This document shows positions 39,496 to 50,693 of a stretch of 64,000 bases of DNA, piece after piece. Below the pieces are notes generated by a model. The model was given only the letters and a program-made list of their open reading frames with translations. It was not told where the DNA came from and made no database searches. Position numbers and translations under genes: made by a program. The stretch spans positions 2,989,121 through 3,053,120 of the forward strand of contig OZ022245.1 in the NCBI GenBank assembly GCA_963978895.1. The letters run 5' to 3'. Origin of the DNA: Erpobdella octoculata. Its lineage: Eukaryota > Annelida > Clitellata > Hirudinida > Erpobdellidae. Position 1 is the stretch's first letter; every line of letters begins with the position of its first letter.

Positions 39496-41849
39496 TCTAT
39501 ATATATAAAAGAACATGTCCTGACTGATAATCAACGCCGAGCTCAAACGCCTCATCCTAGGAACGTGAAATTTGGAACTTATATTACTTTTATAGCGTAA
39601 ACATCCGCTAAGAAAGGATTTTAGAAAATTTTGCTCCTGAGGGGAAAAAACTGGAAAACAAACTTTTTTCTAAAATATTTTTCTAAAATTTTTTTTTGAA
39701 ATTTGGTATATAGATTCTTTTTGAAAAATAAAAAGATACGTGTTTCACCATTTTTTGAAAATTCGGTTTCCCGGACCTCAAATGTGGGTTGGAAAATTGG
39801 GTTATTTGGTTTTTAAAGTAGCTTCTACTCAAAAACTGTTAATGCTACAGGAGTAAAAATTAGTATTTAGTTTCTATTCCAAAAATAATGAAATACGTGT
39901 TTTAGCATTTTTTGAAAATTTGGTTTCCAGGACTTCAAATGTGGGGTGGAAAATAGGGCTAATTGTCTTTTATAGTAACTGCTACTCAAAAACAGTAAAT
40001 ACCACAGATGTACAAATTATTATTTAGTTTCTTTTCTAAAAATAAAGATATACGTGTTTCACCATTTTTTACAAATTTGGTTTCCCGGACCTCAAATGTG
40101 GGTTGGAAAATTGGGTTATTTGGTTTTTTAAGTAGCTTCTACTCAAAAACTGTTAATGTTACAAAAGTAAAAATTAGTATTTAGTTTTTACTCTAAAAAT
40201 AATGATATACGGGTTTAACAATTTTTTGAAAATTTGGTTTCCAGGACTTCAAATGTGGGGTGGAAAATAGGGTTATTTGGTTTTTAAAGTAACTGCTGCT
40301 CAAAAACTGTAAATACCACAGATGTAAAAATTAGTATTTAGTTTCTATTCTAAAAATAAAGATATACGTATTTTACCATTTTTTTAACATTTGGTTTCCA
40401 GGACTTCAAATGTGAGGTGGAAAATAAGGTTATTTAGTTTTTAATGTAACTGCTACTCAAAAACTGTAGATGCTACAGGAGTAAAAATTAGTATTTGGTT
40501 TCTACTCCAAAAATAATGATATACGTGTTTTACCATTTTTTGAAAATTTGGTTTCCAGGAATTCAAATATGGGGTGGAAAATAGGGTTACTTGGTTTTTA
40601 AAGTAACTGCTACTCAGAAACCGTAAATGCTACAAAAGTAAAATTAGTATTTAGTTTCTACTCTAAAAATAACGATACACGTGTTTCACCATTTTTTGAA
40701 AATTTGGTTTCCAGGACCTCAAATGTGAAATGGAAAAAGGGTTATTTGATTTTAAAATAACTGCTACTCAAAAACTGTAAGTGCTACAGATGTGAAAATT
40801 AGTATTTTGAGGTTTTGTGCAGGTTGAAAGTAGATGAGTTCAGTTTATCACCGGACGGACGGGCCAAGCCGTTATTTTAGGATCTTCATACGCCCTGCCC
40901 AAACCTTAAATCAAGGTGGGACGGGCCGAGATTTTTAACCAAGTATATAGACATTTTAGTGATTTTAGGGTGTTCAGACAGGCCGGGCTAAACCTGAAGT
41001 CAAGGTGGGACGGGCCGAAGTTTTTTATCAAGTATATAGAACTTCTCGGCCTGTAAAAACGGGCCGGGCTCATATTAGATGGGCCATGCCGGGCCGGAAT
41101 TTCGGTTTTTGAAACGGGCTGGGCCAAGTTGTCGACGGGCCGAGCCGAGACCTAAAAAGTTGATCCGTGCAATACACTACTATGTATGCACGATTTAAAT
41201 TCTCTAATTTCATGCGAGCGAAGCCGCTACGGGCCGAGGTTTTTCACCAAGTATATAGATATTTTAGTGATTTTAGGGTCTTCAGTTGGGCCGGACCAAA
41301 CCTGAAGTCAAGGTGGGACGGGCCGAAGTTTTTTATCAAGTATATAGAACTTCTCGGCCTGTAAAAACGGGCCGGGCTCATATTAGATGGGCCATGCCGG
41401 GCCGGAATTTCGGTTTTTGAAACGGGCTGGGCCAAGTTGTCGACGGGCCGAGCCGAGACCTAAAAAGTTGATCCGTGCAATACACTACTATGTATGCACG
41501 ATTTAAATTCTCTAATTTCATGCGAGCGAAGCCGCTACGGGCCGAGGTTTTTCACCAAGTATATAGATATTTTAGTGATTTTAGGGTCTTCAGTTGGGCC
41601 GGGCCAAACCTGAAGTCAAGGTGGGACGGGCCGAAGTTTTTCATCAAGTATATAGAACTTCTAGGCCTGTAAGAATGGGCCGGGCCTAATTCAGACGGGC
41701 TGTGCCGGACCAGGATTTTGGGTTTTTAAAACGGGCTGGGCTAAGTTGTCGACGGGCCGAGCCGAGACCTAAAAAATTGATCTCTACTATGGATGCACGG
41801 TTCAAACTCTCTAATTTCATGCGAGCGAAGCCGCTACGGGCACTGCTAG
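39496..41849 (+). mobile_element. Helitron, non-autonomous, with empty sites in this window
   Basis: The 2,354-bp insertion begins TCTATATATATAAAAGAACA and ends GAAGCCGCTACGGGCACTGCTAG. It splits the sequence CCAGAATACA/TGATATATAAAG exactly between A and T with no duplication. The uninterrupted site is present at 52877 and 57212. Inside: about six 200-bp repeats (39660-40800; GGTTTCCAGGACTTCAAATG) and about three 308-bp GC-rich units (40850-41830; GGGCCGGGCTCATATTAGAT) that each carry a copy of the terminal GCGAAGCCGCTACGGGC. No Rep or helicase coding was seen. Confidence 0.9.
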
Positions 41850-42409
41850 TGATATATAAAGCAAGAATACTAATAAAAAAAACATAAAGTAAAGTGAAAT
41901 TGGATTAGACAATGTTGAATAGGGGCGCAACCACCAAAATATGGTAAGGGCCTCAAGTTTGAATAAAATATTTAAAAAAAAACTTTTAAAAATACCACGT
42001 TTTTGTAAACAAAAAAAAAGAAAATAATTTTTCTCTGGGTTGTGTGAGAAATGTCTTGATGGAGGCATGCGTTAATTGTGGAGATTCGTATAACAAACAA
42101 GCCATAAATTTTCAACACTTAAAACGTGGGGCGCCTTTTAATCAAACTAATCATCTGCTATTTTTTAAACAAGATAAAATGCTTTTTTGAATATAAATGG
42201 CGCCCGACGTTTTAAGTGTTGAAAATTTATGGCTTGTTTGTTATACGAATGTCCACAACTAACCTTAAAAACAAAGCTTAGAAAAAACGTGCTAAGAAAG
42301 TTTGTGTTTTTGTGCATTAGCGATTTTTTTTCTTTATTCAAAATAAAATTTATTTCTATGTTATGCCGACTTCTTCCAGTTGAAAATCAATTTGATTTTT
42401 TATCAATTT

Positions 42410-43112
42410 TCTAAGGAACTCAAAATATATGGTTTAACTCTAATTTTATGATAGATATTATTAATTATTATTGATTAAATTATGATTAAACGACAATTTA
42501 TATATCGCCGTGTTCAGCAGAAGCCGGTTAAAGGGCGCTTAACAGAACAGTTGCAAAATTAATTAATAAAAATGCGATAAAAAAATGGCGAAAATTAACA
42601 ATACAGAAATATAAAAGCAGCTTGAGGGGCGCATCGCAACACTATGAAACAAATGAACGGTAAGTACCTAAAACGTTTTTTTTATAAGCCGACATGTCAA
42701 TGTAAACAATTTTAACTTATTGAAAACATGAATTTAATAAATAACAAATGTACCTATCTTATTAAAATGTTTTAATTGATTTTATTGAACAAGTTTTAAT
42801 TAACATATTTCTTCTTTCTGTTGGATTTCAAGCCCTTATAGCGTCCCTAGAAACAGTTATTACTTAAATATAAAGTTTAGTAAAAATAATCCGATAAAAA
42901 TGTTTATACCTAAATATAGTTTTTTAATTAAATATTTGTCACAGAAAGTTCAAATTATCGTTTGCATTAAAGCTCCACTATAGAATGAGCTTACCTTTAT
43001 TAAGCACTGGCAGAGCGTATAAATAGATAGGTAGGTAGATAGGTATACCTATTTGCTACTTTGCTATTCAAAAAGATCTGTTATCGATACAAACAAAGGA
43101 GTAGCGTAGCAT
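42410..43112 (+). repeat. Segmental duplicate of 57421-58157
   Basis: Nearly identical to 57421-58157, from TTCTAAGGAACTCAAAATAT to GGAGTAGCGTAGCATTATGT. After the junction this copy continues into the CLK partial duplicate, the other into the unknown gene at 58267. Confidence 0.9.
42611..42670 (+). promoter_or_regulatory. TATA-box-like promoter with short first exon
   Basis: TATAAAAGCAGCTTGAGGGG is followed by ATGAAACAAATGAACG and a good donor GTAAGT (42660). The same arrangement is kept at 57628-57685. It could be a true promoter carried by the duplicated block. Confidence 0.35.
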
Positions 43113-43731
43113 TATGTTGTTATGTTTTAAACTCTTGTTGTGTTTATTTACAGACTCATGACAATCTTGAACATCTGGCCATGATGGAAAGAATTCTTGG
43201 ACCTCTGCCTTCATCCATGACTAAGCAGTCGTTGTTAGTATTGTTTTTCTATTATATCTATATATCGGAGGAGGTTCGGGCTTGTGCCGGTAAGGTTTTG
43301 AGGTCTGGAGGGTCTGACTGTTCAGAATTTATGGAAAAGCATTCTGGAAATTTTCTTGATAAATACCTGGGCGACGAATAGACGAGATTTTAAAACATCC
43401 AACTTTGAAATAAATTAACGCTTAAATAAATTTCACCTCGATTATAATTTCACGTAAATTATCGTCCCCCAGGAAAACGAAATACTTCCGAAACGACCAG
43501 CTTGCTTGGGATGAGAACAGCGAAGATGGTCAAGCGGTCAAGGATCAGTGCAAGTCGCTAAAAGTTTGTAGATATCTCAGTTCGTTATTTCATGCTCAAA
43601 TTAAGACTTGTTTTAACTGTCACATGTATACCTGTAATATAAATTTTTTCAAAATGTGTATGGTGCATGCGTTTCTCGATTTACTACTATGTAACCAGAA
43701 TGTTTATTTATTGAAAAAAACTTGATAATTG

Positions 43732-43744
<13 letters not shown>

Positions 43745-43765
<21 letters not shown>

Positions 43766-43980
43766 TTTGACAATATTTAGAGTGGCGTAAATCCTAAAGG
43801 ACTTCAAGGCCACTGAAGGGTTCTTTGCAGAGGCAGCCATTTATAGGCGCCTACCCCTTTAGCAATGCGAGTGAACTCCTTGCTTAAGGGAGTTACGCTG
43901 GTGACTCCGGTGAGGCTTGAACTGCCGACCTAATGATTAACAGGCGAACGCTCTACCGCTCTGCCACCAGCGCCTCTAAT
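43745..43980 (-). mobile_element. tRNA-derived SINE in duplicated CLK intron
   Basis: On the minus strand: GGTGGCAGAGCGGTAGAGCG (A box), GGTCGGCAGTTCAAGCC (B box), body, then (ATT)n at 43745-43765. The parent intron (31310-31345) lacks it. Confidence 0.85.
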
Positions 43981-43997
43981 ATTATCTGTTTTAAATG

Positions 43998-44253
43998 AGA
44001 CGTGTTGGTCTAGTGGTATAGATACCGGCTTTGAGAGTCGTAGGACCCGGGTTCGATTCCCGGTTCAGGCACGTAATTTCCTTGAGCAAGAAAATAACTC
44101 ACATGTGCTCACGTCAACTCAGCGTTATCTAGGGTTAACTCATGTCTATGAAAATAGCGTGTTCTTCGAAGTTTCCGATTCCAAAGGAACCTTCGTAAGC
44201 GCCTCTGACTTATCTGGCGCTATATAAATTCATCATTATTATTATTAAATGTA
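43998..44253 (+). mobile_element. Second tRNA-derived SINE in duplicated CLK intron
   Basis: Head with GTTGGTCTAGTGGTATAGAT (A box) and CCGGGTTCGATTCCCGG (perfect B box), body with CCTTGAGCAAG and TCTGGCGCTATATAAATTCA, tail (ATT)n. Absent from the parent intron, where TTTTAAATGTAAAT is continuous. A flanking AAAT may be the target duplication. Confidence 0.88.
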
Positions 44254-44400
44254 AATTTTTTATTAATTATTCAGAGATACATGAGGTCCAACTCAGAGAG
44301 TCACTGTCAGCTTTTTGATCTGATATCGAGAATGCTCGCCTACAAGCCTTCCCAACGCATCACACTCAACGAGGCACTTCAACACCCGTTTTTTACTTGA

Positions 44401-45500
44401 AGACATCCCGGATGATCCCTTGAGCCCGTTTACTGTTAATTTTAAACCAGAAGTAGTCCATACCTTGTAACCATCGCCTCCACTCGACAATCATTGTTTC
44501 TCGTTGATGTATTGCTCGTGATTGTCAAGCTGATGTGCATGGGATAGTTTAATGTGAAGGTGACCGATGATGTTAATCAACTCGGAGCTTGTTTGCGGCC
44601 CTGGTTTTGTTATTAAGATATCTTAATATAATTTATTCATGATGATGATGATGATGATGATGTTATGATCTTGATTAACTTTAAATTCTGTTAATATCAT
44701 GAGTTAGATGGATTCTAACATTAAGTAAAACATTCTTTGGCATGATTTTGTTGGCTTCTGACAAAATGTGGCACTCCAGCATGACCCCTTGTTAGGAAAT
44801 TATTACTTTCTAATTAATTATTAAATTCTTATTAATTAATAAGCTCTTATTAAATATTGTTCTTATTCTTATATATATTGGTTTGAGCATGCAGTCAGTG
44901 TAAGTTTTGTTTTTGGTTTTAATGCTTTTATTGGTGACTTCTGAATTTTTTGGATGGTTTAACTACCCTTTCTTTGGTCATTAGCTATTTTAAGAAAAAA
45001 GTTGTGGGACATTTTTTGGAAAATTACCTTGTGATTACCCCCGGTCTTCAACTATTTCACTAGAAAAGAGTTTTCTTAGGATAAATTTTTGGAACGTAGG
45101 CACTCTCAAAATCTATCAAGGTTTCAGTGAAAAGTTCTATCTAGGAGTCCATGGTCTGATCCAGGAATAGAAGTGGTCACGTTGTGAAACGTGTTGAATC
45201 AGTCATCCCAGACAAGATGAGATAGGACGGTCATTAAATGTTAACTAAAGAATCTCCGGTTAATGTTGTGAAGCAAAACGTCGTTCAGCTCCACTTAAAT
45301 TTTAATTAATATGCGTGAAAATATGTGTAAGTTGCGTTATTTTCCCTACTCCGTGTTTTTTTCCAGGTGAAACTGCGCCCGCCAGTGGCTTCTATCCTAT
45401 ATACACGCGGACGCAGCTGCGTCCGGCAAAAAACAGGGGGGAAGAAAAAAATAAAAGGGGGTAACGAAAAAAGTTTAAAAATCCATCCATTTAGAAATTT

Positions 45501-45503
<3 letters not shown>
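44401..45503 (+). repeat. Duplicated CLK 3' flank
   Basis: Copy of 31492-32905 including the (ATG)n tract at 44640-44663. It lacks about 280 bp and ends at an (AT)n tract as the parent does. Confidence 0.9.
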
Positions 45504-45555
<52 letters not shown>

Positions 45556-45565
45556 TCTCCTCCTC

Positions 45566-45600
<35 letters not shown>
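45504..45600. repeat. (AT)n tracts
   Basis: Two AT arrays separated by GCATCTCCTCCTCCG. Confidence 0.95.
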
Positions 45601-45606
<6 letters not shown>

Positions 45607-45678
45607 ATCATAAAAATATGAATATATAGACATATAATGGATAGTGAATAAATGTAGAAAATGTGCACAGTATCAGGT

Positions 45679-45781
45679 GTCAGGATAGCCGAGCGGTTTA
45701 AGGCGCCAGACTCAAGGATAAGCCTTGCTTTGCAATGCAGGTCCACGAATGTGGACGCAGGTTTAAATCCCACTTCTAACA
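45679..45781 (+). tRNA. tRNA-Leu(CAA)-like pseudogene with intron
   Basis: GTCAGGATAGCCGAGCGGTT, AAGGCGCCAGACTCAAG matches the 5' half of tRNA-Leu(CAA). An intron-like segment of about 24 bases and a 3' half ending AAATCCCACTTCTAAC follow. The T loop has TTTAAAT instead of TTCGAAT and the acceptor stem has a C-A mismatch, so it is likely inactive. Confidence 0.6.
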
Positions 45782-46204
45782 CCATTGTTAAACTTTAACT
45801 GTAATAATAATTTTATTTAATAAGTAAAAAACATGAAATAATGATCATTGACAGATTTGCTCCAACATCAAAACCGCTACAGAAAGTTTTAAATAAATAA
45901 ATTTGGATTTATAGTTTTAAATGATTTTTTTAATATTAAGGTGTATTGTTATTCTGTGTTTGATTATTATACCGAAATTAGACGAATTATCGAGGAAAAT
46001 GTGTATAGAAAGAACAAAAAAGTGTCTTAAAACGCAAACACCATATAACTATATATCAAACACCATAGGGGAGAACCGGACTGAATGGCCACTGTACTGA
46101 ACGGCTACTGAGATTTTCTCATTTGTTAATTTATTTTTTACGCCCATCTCTTTTTTAAAATGTGTATATATATGAACTCTTTGTTCAGTGTTGTTCTTTT
46201 GTGT
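45782..46204. other. Intergenic, no gene seen
   Basis: AT-rich, no supported gene. Confidence 0.5.
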
Positions 46205-46375
46205 CTCGTGTATTTCTTTTTTTGTAATAATAGTTTATAGTCCTTTACACCAGGTGTTTTAAGACTCTGATGACCTGTATGTAGGAAGCACTTAAGTACT
46301 TCCTGTCGTGGATCAGAATTTGATCCTTTTTCTTTTCCCTCCTCCTTTCTCCAGGCTAGGGACTGGCTTGCAATC
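46205..46375 (-). repeat. Dispersed repeat, copy 2
   Basis: Inverted relative to 3350-3500: ATAGTCCTTTACACCAGGTG and TCCCTCCTCCTTTCTCCAGG. Confidence 0.65.
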
Positions 46376-46776
46376 TCGTGTATTTCGTTCGACATTTATA
46401 TTTATAGAGCTTTTTGGTTTTTCGCAAGAAAAAGTGAAAACTAGTCAGGTCAGAACTATTCTATTCTCATCAAATATTGAAGGTTATATTTTGTAAGATA
46501 TTTTGGTAAATAAAGATATGTATGATTAATATTTTAATCTAAATTTTGGATGTCTAAAATTATTATTTTGCTCGTAGCGCACTAAAATGCTCGTACATCT
46601 CGGTTCGTACTGAATGGCCATAGTCATTCAGTATTGCTGAATGTTTCAATTTTCATAAATGTGTTGAGGTTCATTGTTGATCAAAATTTTAATGTAATAG
46701 AATGAATTTGTTTAATATATTCAAGGCATATACATATTAATCACTACTTAATAATGTTTTATGGTTATGTTTCAGA

Positions 46777-46971
46777 ATGAGAAAACGAGTATCTACAGCT
46801 TTGAAGGGGGGATGGTCTCAAAATAACATGGAAAGAGCAGTAGAAGATGTTTTGAAAGCTTGCTTGCCAGTTAAATCTGCAGCTCAGAAGTATATGTTTT
46901 TTAATCGAAAACCTATTATGTATGCAAAATCATGGAAGTCAACGGCGATAAAGTTTCGGCTGGTTTTTTGA
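46777..46971 (+). pseudogene. Psq/pogo-type transposase DNA-binding fragment
   Basis: 64 residues with GGWSQNNMERAVEDVLKACL and PVKSAAQKY, the pattern of the N-terminal Psq helix-turn-helix of pogo/Tigger transposases. A stop follows and no CENPB or DDE domain is visible. Confidence 0.45.
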
Positions 46972-47090
46972 AGTTTTTGTACAAGGATAAAGACATCGGT
47001 GAGGCCAAATTTTAGTCTAGGGATAAATGTATTTGTGAGGCAGATTTAGATCAAACTGTGACACCTCCGTTTGCATTTTAAATCTATTGA

Positions 47091-47297
47091 TTAGTCTGCC
47101 ACCAATGCAATGACTGGAAAAGACTTAACTTTTTTAAGTACGTTACCACGAAGCCAGTTTGCTAATTCTTTTAAAAATTCTATTGTTGTGTAATAGCTGA
47201 GATACGTGGCATTGTCAAGTGATGAATTCATAAAACGCTGAATTACTTGACGTTTATCTAGCCTTGTAACTAATAATAAAATATTTTCATAATTCAT
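47091..47297 (-). pseudogene. Possible hAT/ZMYM-type transposase fragment
   Basis: 68 residues on the minus strand, FLKELANWLRGNVLKKVKSF then PVIALVAD, resembling the region before the first catalytic Asp in DUF4371-type hAT transposases. No other domain is present. Weak. Confidence 0.3.
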
Positions 47298-47535
47298 TGT
47301 ATGTGATATTTTATTTTAAAACTAAATTAAATATTAAACAAGTAAATTAAAAACAAATTTTTAAAACCCAATGCTTTTATATGTAATTAAAACACAAATT
47401 TTGCAATCAATTTTTTCTTATATTACTCTTTTATTTTATATTAAAGTCGCAATATACAAAAAGAATAAATAACGACAAATATTTTACTTTAAACCAAAAT
47501 TATCTTGAAAGTTAAAAATGTGAAAGAAAAAATAT

Positions 47536-47612
47536 TCGTCGATCAGTGCGCTTGAACTCATGACCTCGAGCTTCTTAGGCAGAGACTTATCCACCAAGCC
47601 ACTGTAGCTTGA
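47536..47612 (-). tRNA. Degenerate tRNA-like sequence
   Basis: The minus strand reads GTGGCTTGGTGGATAAGTC (A-box-like) and CATGAGTTCAAGCGCACTGA (B-box-like) at the usual spacing. Stems are poor, so it is a tRNA pseudogene or SINE head. Confidence 0.35.
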
Positions 47613-47674
47613 TTTAATTTTCATGACGTTCTGCTAGTCACGAATATAAATTATTATATTTCTTCCCATATAAA

Positions 47675-47870
47675 AATGAAATTAATTAAAATTAACTAAA
47701 TTAATTGACTTATTGTAAAACTAATAATTGAATATTGCATTGTCTTCTATTTTGAGCATGTATGCAAAATTTGAAAAAAATCTATCATCAGGAAGTGACT
47801 CAAAAATTGATTGCAAGATTTGAAACAGACAGAGAAACAGAGACGACGAGTAGATAAAAGCATTGGATAA
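47675..47870 (-). repeat. ~205-bp dispersed repeat, inverted copy
   Basis: Complement of the 15555-15760 unit. Confidence 0.8.
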
Positions 47871-48039
47871 AAAAATCATTTTAAAATACCACGTTCTTAT
47901 GAACTAAAAAGAAGAAAAATAATTTTTCTCTTGGCGGTGTGAGAAATATCTTGATGGAAACATGCATTAATTGTGGACATTCGTATAACAAGCCATCATT
48001 TTTTAAAACTTAAAACGTGGGGCGCCTTTTATATTTATA

Positions 48040-48516
48040 TTCAAAAATTTGGTTTCCAGGACTTTAAATGTAGGGTGGAAAATAGGATTACTTGGTTTTT
48101 AAAGTAACTGTTACTCAAAAACTGTGAATGCTACAGATGTAAAAATTAGTATTTAGTATTTTTTTATTGAGATTTAGCATATAATTTCCAAATTTCACGT
48201 TCCTAGGATGAAGCGTTTGAGTTCGGCGTTGATTATCAGTCAGTCAGTCAGTCAGTCAGTCAGTCAGTCAGTCAGTCAGTCAGTCAGTCAGTCAGTCAGT
48301 CAGTCAGTCAGTCAGTCAGTCAGTCAGTCAGTCAGTCAGTCAGTCAGTCAGTCAGTCAGTCAGTCAGTCAGTCAGTCAGTCAGTCAGTCAGTCAGTCAGT
48401 CAGTCAGTCAGTCAGTCAGTCAGTCAGTCAGTCAGTCAGTCAGTCAGTCAGTCAGTCAGTCAGTCAGTCAGTCAGTCAGTCAGTCAGTCAGTCAGGACAT
48501 TTTCTTATATATATAT
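48040..48516 (-). mobile_element. Helitron 5' fragment with expanded (CAGT)n
   Basis: Minus-oriented 5' part of the same family as 39496-41849. Its CTGA near the 5' end has expanded to a (CAGT)n array of about 64 units (48239-48494). The 3' part is absent. Ser-Val-Ser-Gln reading frames are artefacts. Confidence 0.75.
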
Positions 48517-48517
48517 A

Positions 48518-50017
48518 CTAGCAGTGCCCGTAGCGGCTTCGCTCGCATGAAATTAGAGAATTTGAACCGTGCATACATAGTAGAGTACTGCACGGATCAA
48601 TTTTTTAGGTCTCGGCTCGGCCCGTCGACAACTTGGCCCAGCCCGTTTCAAAAACCGAATATCCTGGCCCGGCACGGCCCGTCTAATATGGGCCCGGCCC
48701 GTTTTTACAGGCCTAGAAGTTCTATATACTTGATGAAAAACTTCGGCCCGTCCCACCTTGACTTCTGGTTTAGCCCGGCCCGTCTGAACACCCTAAAATC
48801 ACTAAAATGTTTATATACTTGGTTAAAAATCTCGGCCCGTCCCACCTTGATTTAAGGTTTAGGCAGGGCCTTATGAAGACCCTAAAATAACGGCTTGGAT
48901 CGTCCGTCCGGTGATAAACTGAACTCATCTACTTTCGACCGGCACAAAACCTCAAAATACCAATTTTCACATCTGTTGCACTTACAGTTTTTGAGTAGCA
49001 GTTATTTTAAAATCAAACAACCCTTTTTACACTTCACATTTGAGGTCCTGGAAACCAAATTTTCAAAAATGGTGAAACACGTATATCATTATTTTTAGAG
49101 TAGAAACTAAATACTAATTTTACTTTTGTAGCATTTACAGTTTTTGAGTAGCAGTTACTTTAAAATCCAAGTAATCCTATTTTCCACCCCATATTTGAAG
49201 TCATGGAAACCAAATTTTCAAAAAATGGTAAAACACGTATATCATTATTTCTGGAGTAGAAACCAAATACTAATTTTTACTCCTGCAGCATCTACAGTTT
49301 TCGAGTAGCAGTTACATTAAAAACCAAATAACATTATTTTCCATCCAACATTTGAGGTCCTGGAAACCAAATTTTAAAAAAATGGTAAAACACGTATATC
49401 TTTATTTTTAGAATAGAAACTAAATACTAATTTTTACATCTGTGGTATTTACAGTTTTTGAGTAGCAGGTAGTTTGAAAAACAAATAACCCTATTTTCCA
49501 CCCCACATTTGAAGTCCTGGAAACCAAATTTTCAGAAAATGCTAAAACACCTATTTCATTACTTTGGGAGTAGAAACAAAATACTAATTTTTACTCCTGT
49601 AGCATTCACAGTTTTTGAGTAGCAGCTACTTTAAAAACCAAATAATCCAATTTTCCAACCAACATTTGAGGTCCGGGAAACCGAATTTTCAAAATATGGT
49701 GAAACACGTATCTTTTTATATTTTAAGAAAAATCCATATACCAAATTTCAAAATTTCCTCATTTTTGGTTTTCGAGATATACATTGTTTTAGAAAAAAGT
49801 TTGTTTTCCAGTTTTTTCCCCTCAGTAGCAAAATTTTCAAAAATCCTTTCTTAGCGGATGTTTACGCTATAAAAGTAATATAAGTTCCAAATTTCACGTT
49901 CCTAGGATGAGGCGTGTGAGCTCGGCGTTGATTATCAGTCAGTCAGTCAGTCAGTCAGTCAGTTAGTCAGTCAGTCAGTCAGTCAGTCAGTCAGTCAGTC
50001 AGGACATGTTCTTTTAT

Positions 50018-50030
<13 letters not shown>
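48518..50030 (-). mobile_element. Helitron, minus-oriented
   Basis: 3' end on the minus strand is CGAAGCCGCTACGGGCACTGCTAG at 48518-48541 followed by T. One GC-rich unit and about five of the 200-bp repeats lead to the conserved 5' region and a (CAGT)n array of 16-17 units at 49935-50002. The exact 5' TC is lost in AT repeats. The element sits inside the AT tract at the 5' end of the preceding fragment. Confidence 0.78.
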
Positions 50031-50063
<33 letters not shown>

Positions 50064-50139
50064 CTATATCATAAAAATATGAATATATAGACATATAATG
50101 GATAGTGAATAAATGTAGAAAATGTGCACAGTATCAGGT

Positions 50140-50176
50140 GTCAGGATGGCCGAGCGGTTTAAGGCGCCAGACTCAA

Positions 50177-50179
<3 letters not shown>
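50140..50179 (+). tRNA. tRNA-Leu(CAA) 5' half, cut by (AT)n
   Basis: GTCAGGATGGCCGAGCGGTT through GCCAGACTCAAGGA, then pure AT. The upstream 80 bp match those before 45679. Confidence 0.7.

Positions 50180-50261
<82 letters not shown>
50180..50261. repeat. (AT)n tract
   Basis: Pure AT array. Confidence 0.95.
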
Positions 50262-50267
<6 letters not shown>

Positions 50268-50425
50268 AACATGTCCTGACTGACTGACTGACTGACTGAC
50301 TGACTGACTGACTAACTGACTGACTGACTGACTGACTGACTGATAATCAACGCCGAGCTCACACGCCTCATCCTAGGAACGTGAAATTTGGAACTTATAT
50401 TACTTTTATAGCGTAAACATCCGAA
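50262..50425 (+). mobile_element. Helitron 5' fragment, mirror image of 49855-50015
   Basis: Reads AAAGAACATGTCCTGACTGA onward to TAGCGTAAACATCCG, the exact complement of 49855-50015, including the position of the one variant repeat unit. Confidence 0.85.
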
Positions 50426-50431
50426 ATACTG

Positions 50432-50563
<132 letters not shown>

Positions 50564-50693
50564 TGTTAACAATTTTTATATCATTGCTTAAACATCGTTG
50601 GAATATGAGTTCAGTAAAAATGATATTGTATGCTAACATATGCAATATTATTATTGTTTTTATTCATGAAATTGTAAAAGTTTAAGTTTAAAA

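Larger units (their letters stand above)
43154..44400 (+). pseudogene. Partial duplicate of CLK: last three exons
   Basis: Exons 43154-43233, 43473-43563 and 44275-44400 repeat CLK exons 12-14, including [11 protein letters not shown]. The first is identical to the parent, the second has one amino-acid change (Gly to Asp in RNGQ) plus silent changes, and the third is silent only. Splice sites are kept. Nothing upstream encodes the rest of the kinase: the duplication starts inside the preceding intron at about 43115. It cannot make an active kinase alone. The last intron holds two SINEs. Confidence 0.9.

Noticed and set aside
48208..48855. Ser-Val-Ser-Gln repeat protein of 215 codons
   Set aside because: CAGT microsatellite plus antisense Helitron core; no start context or conservation.
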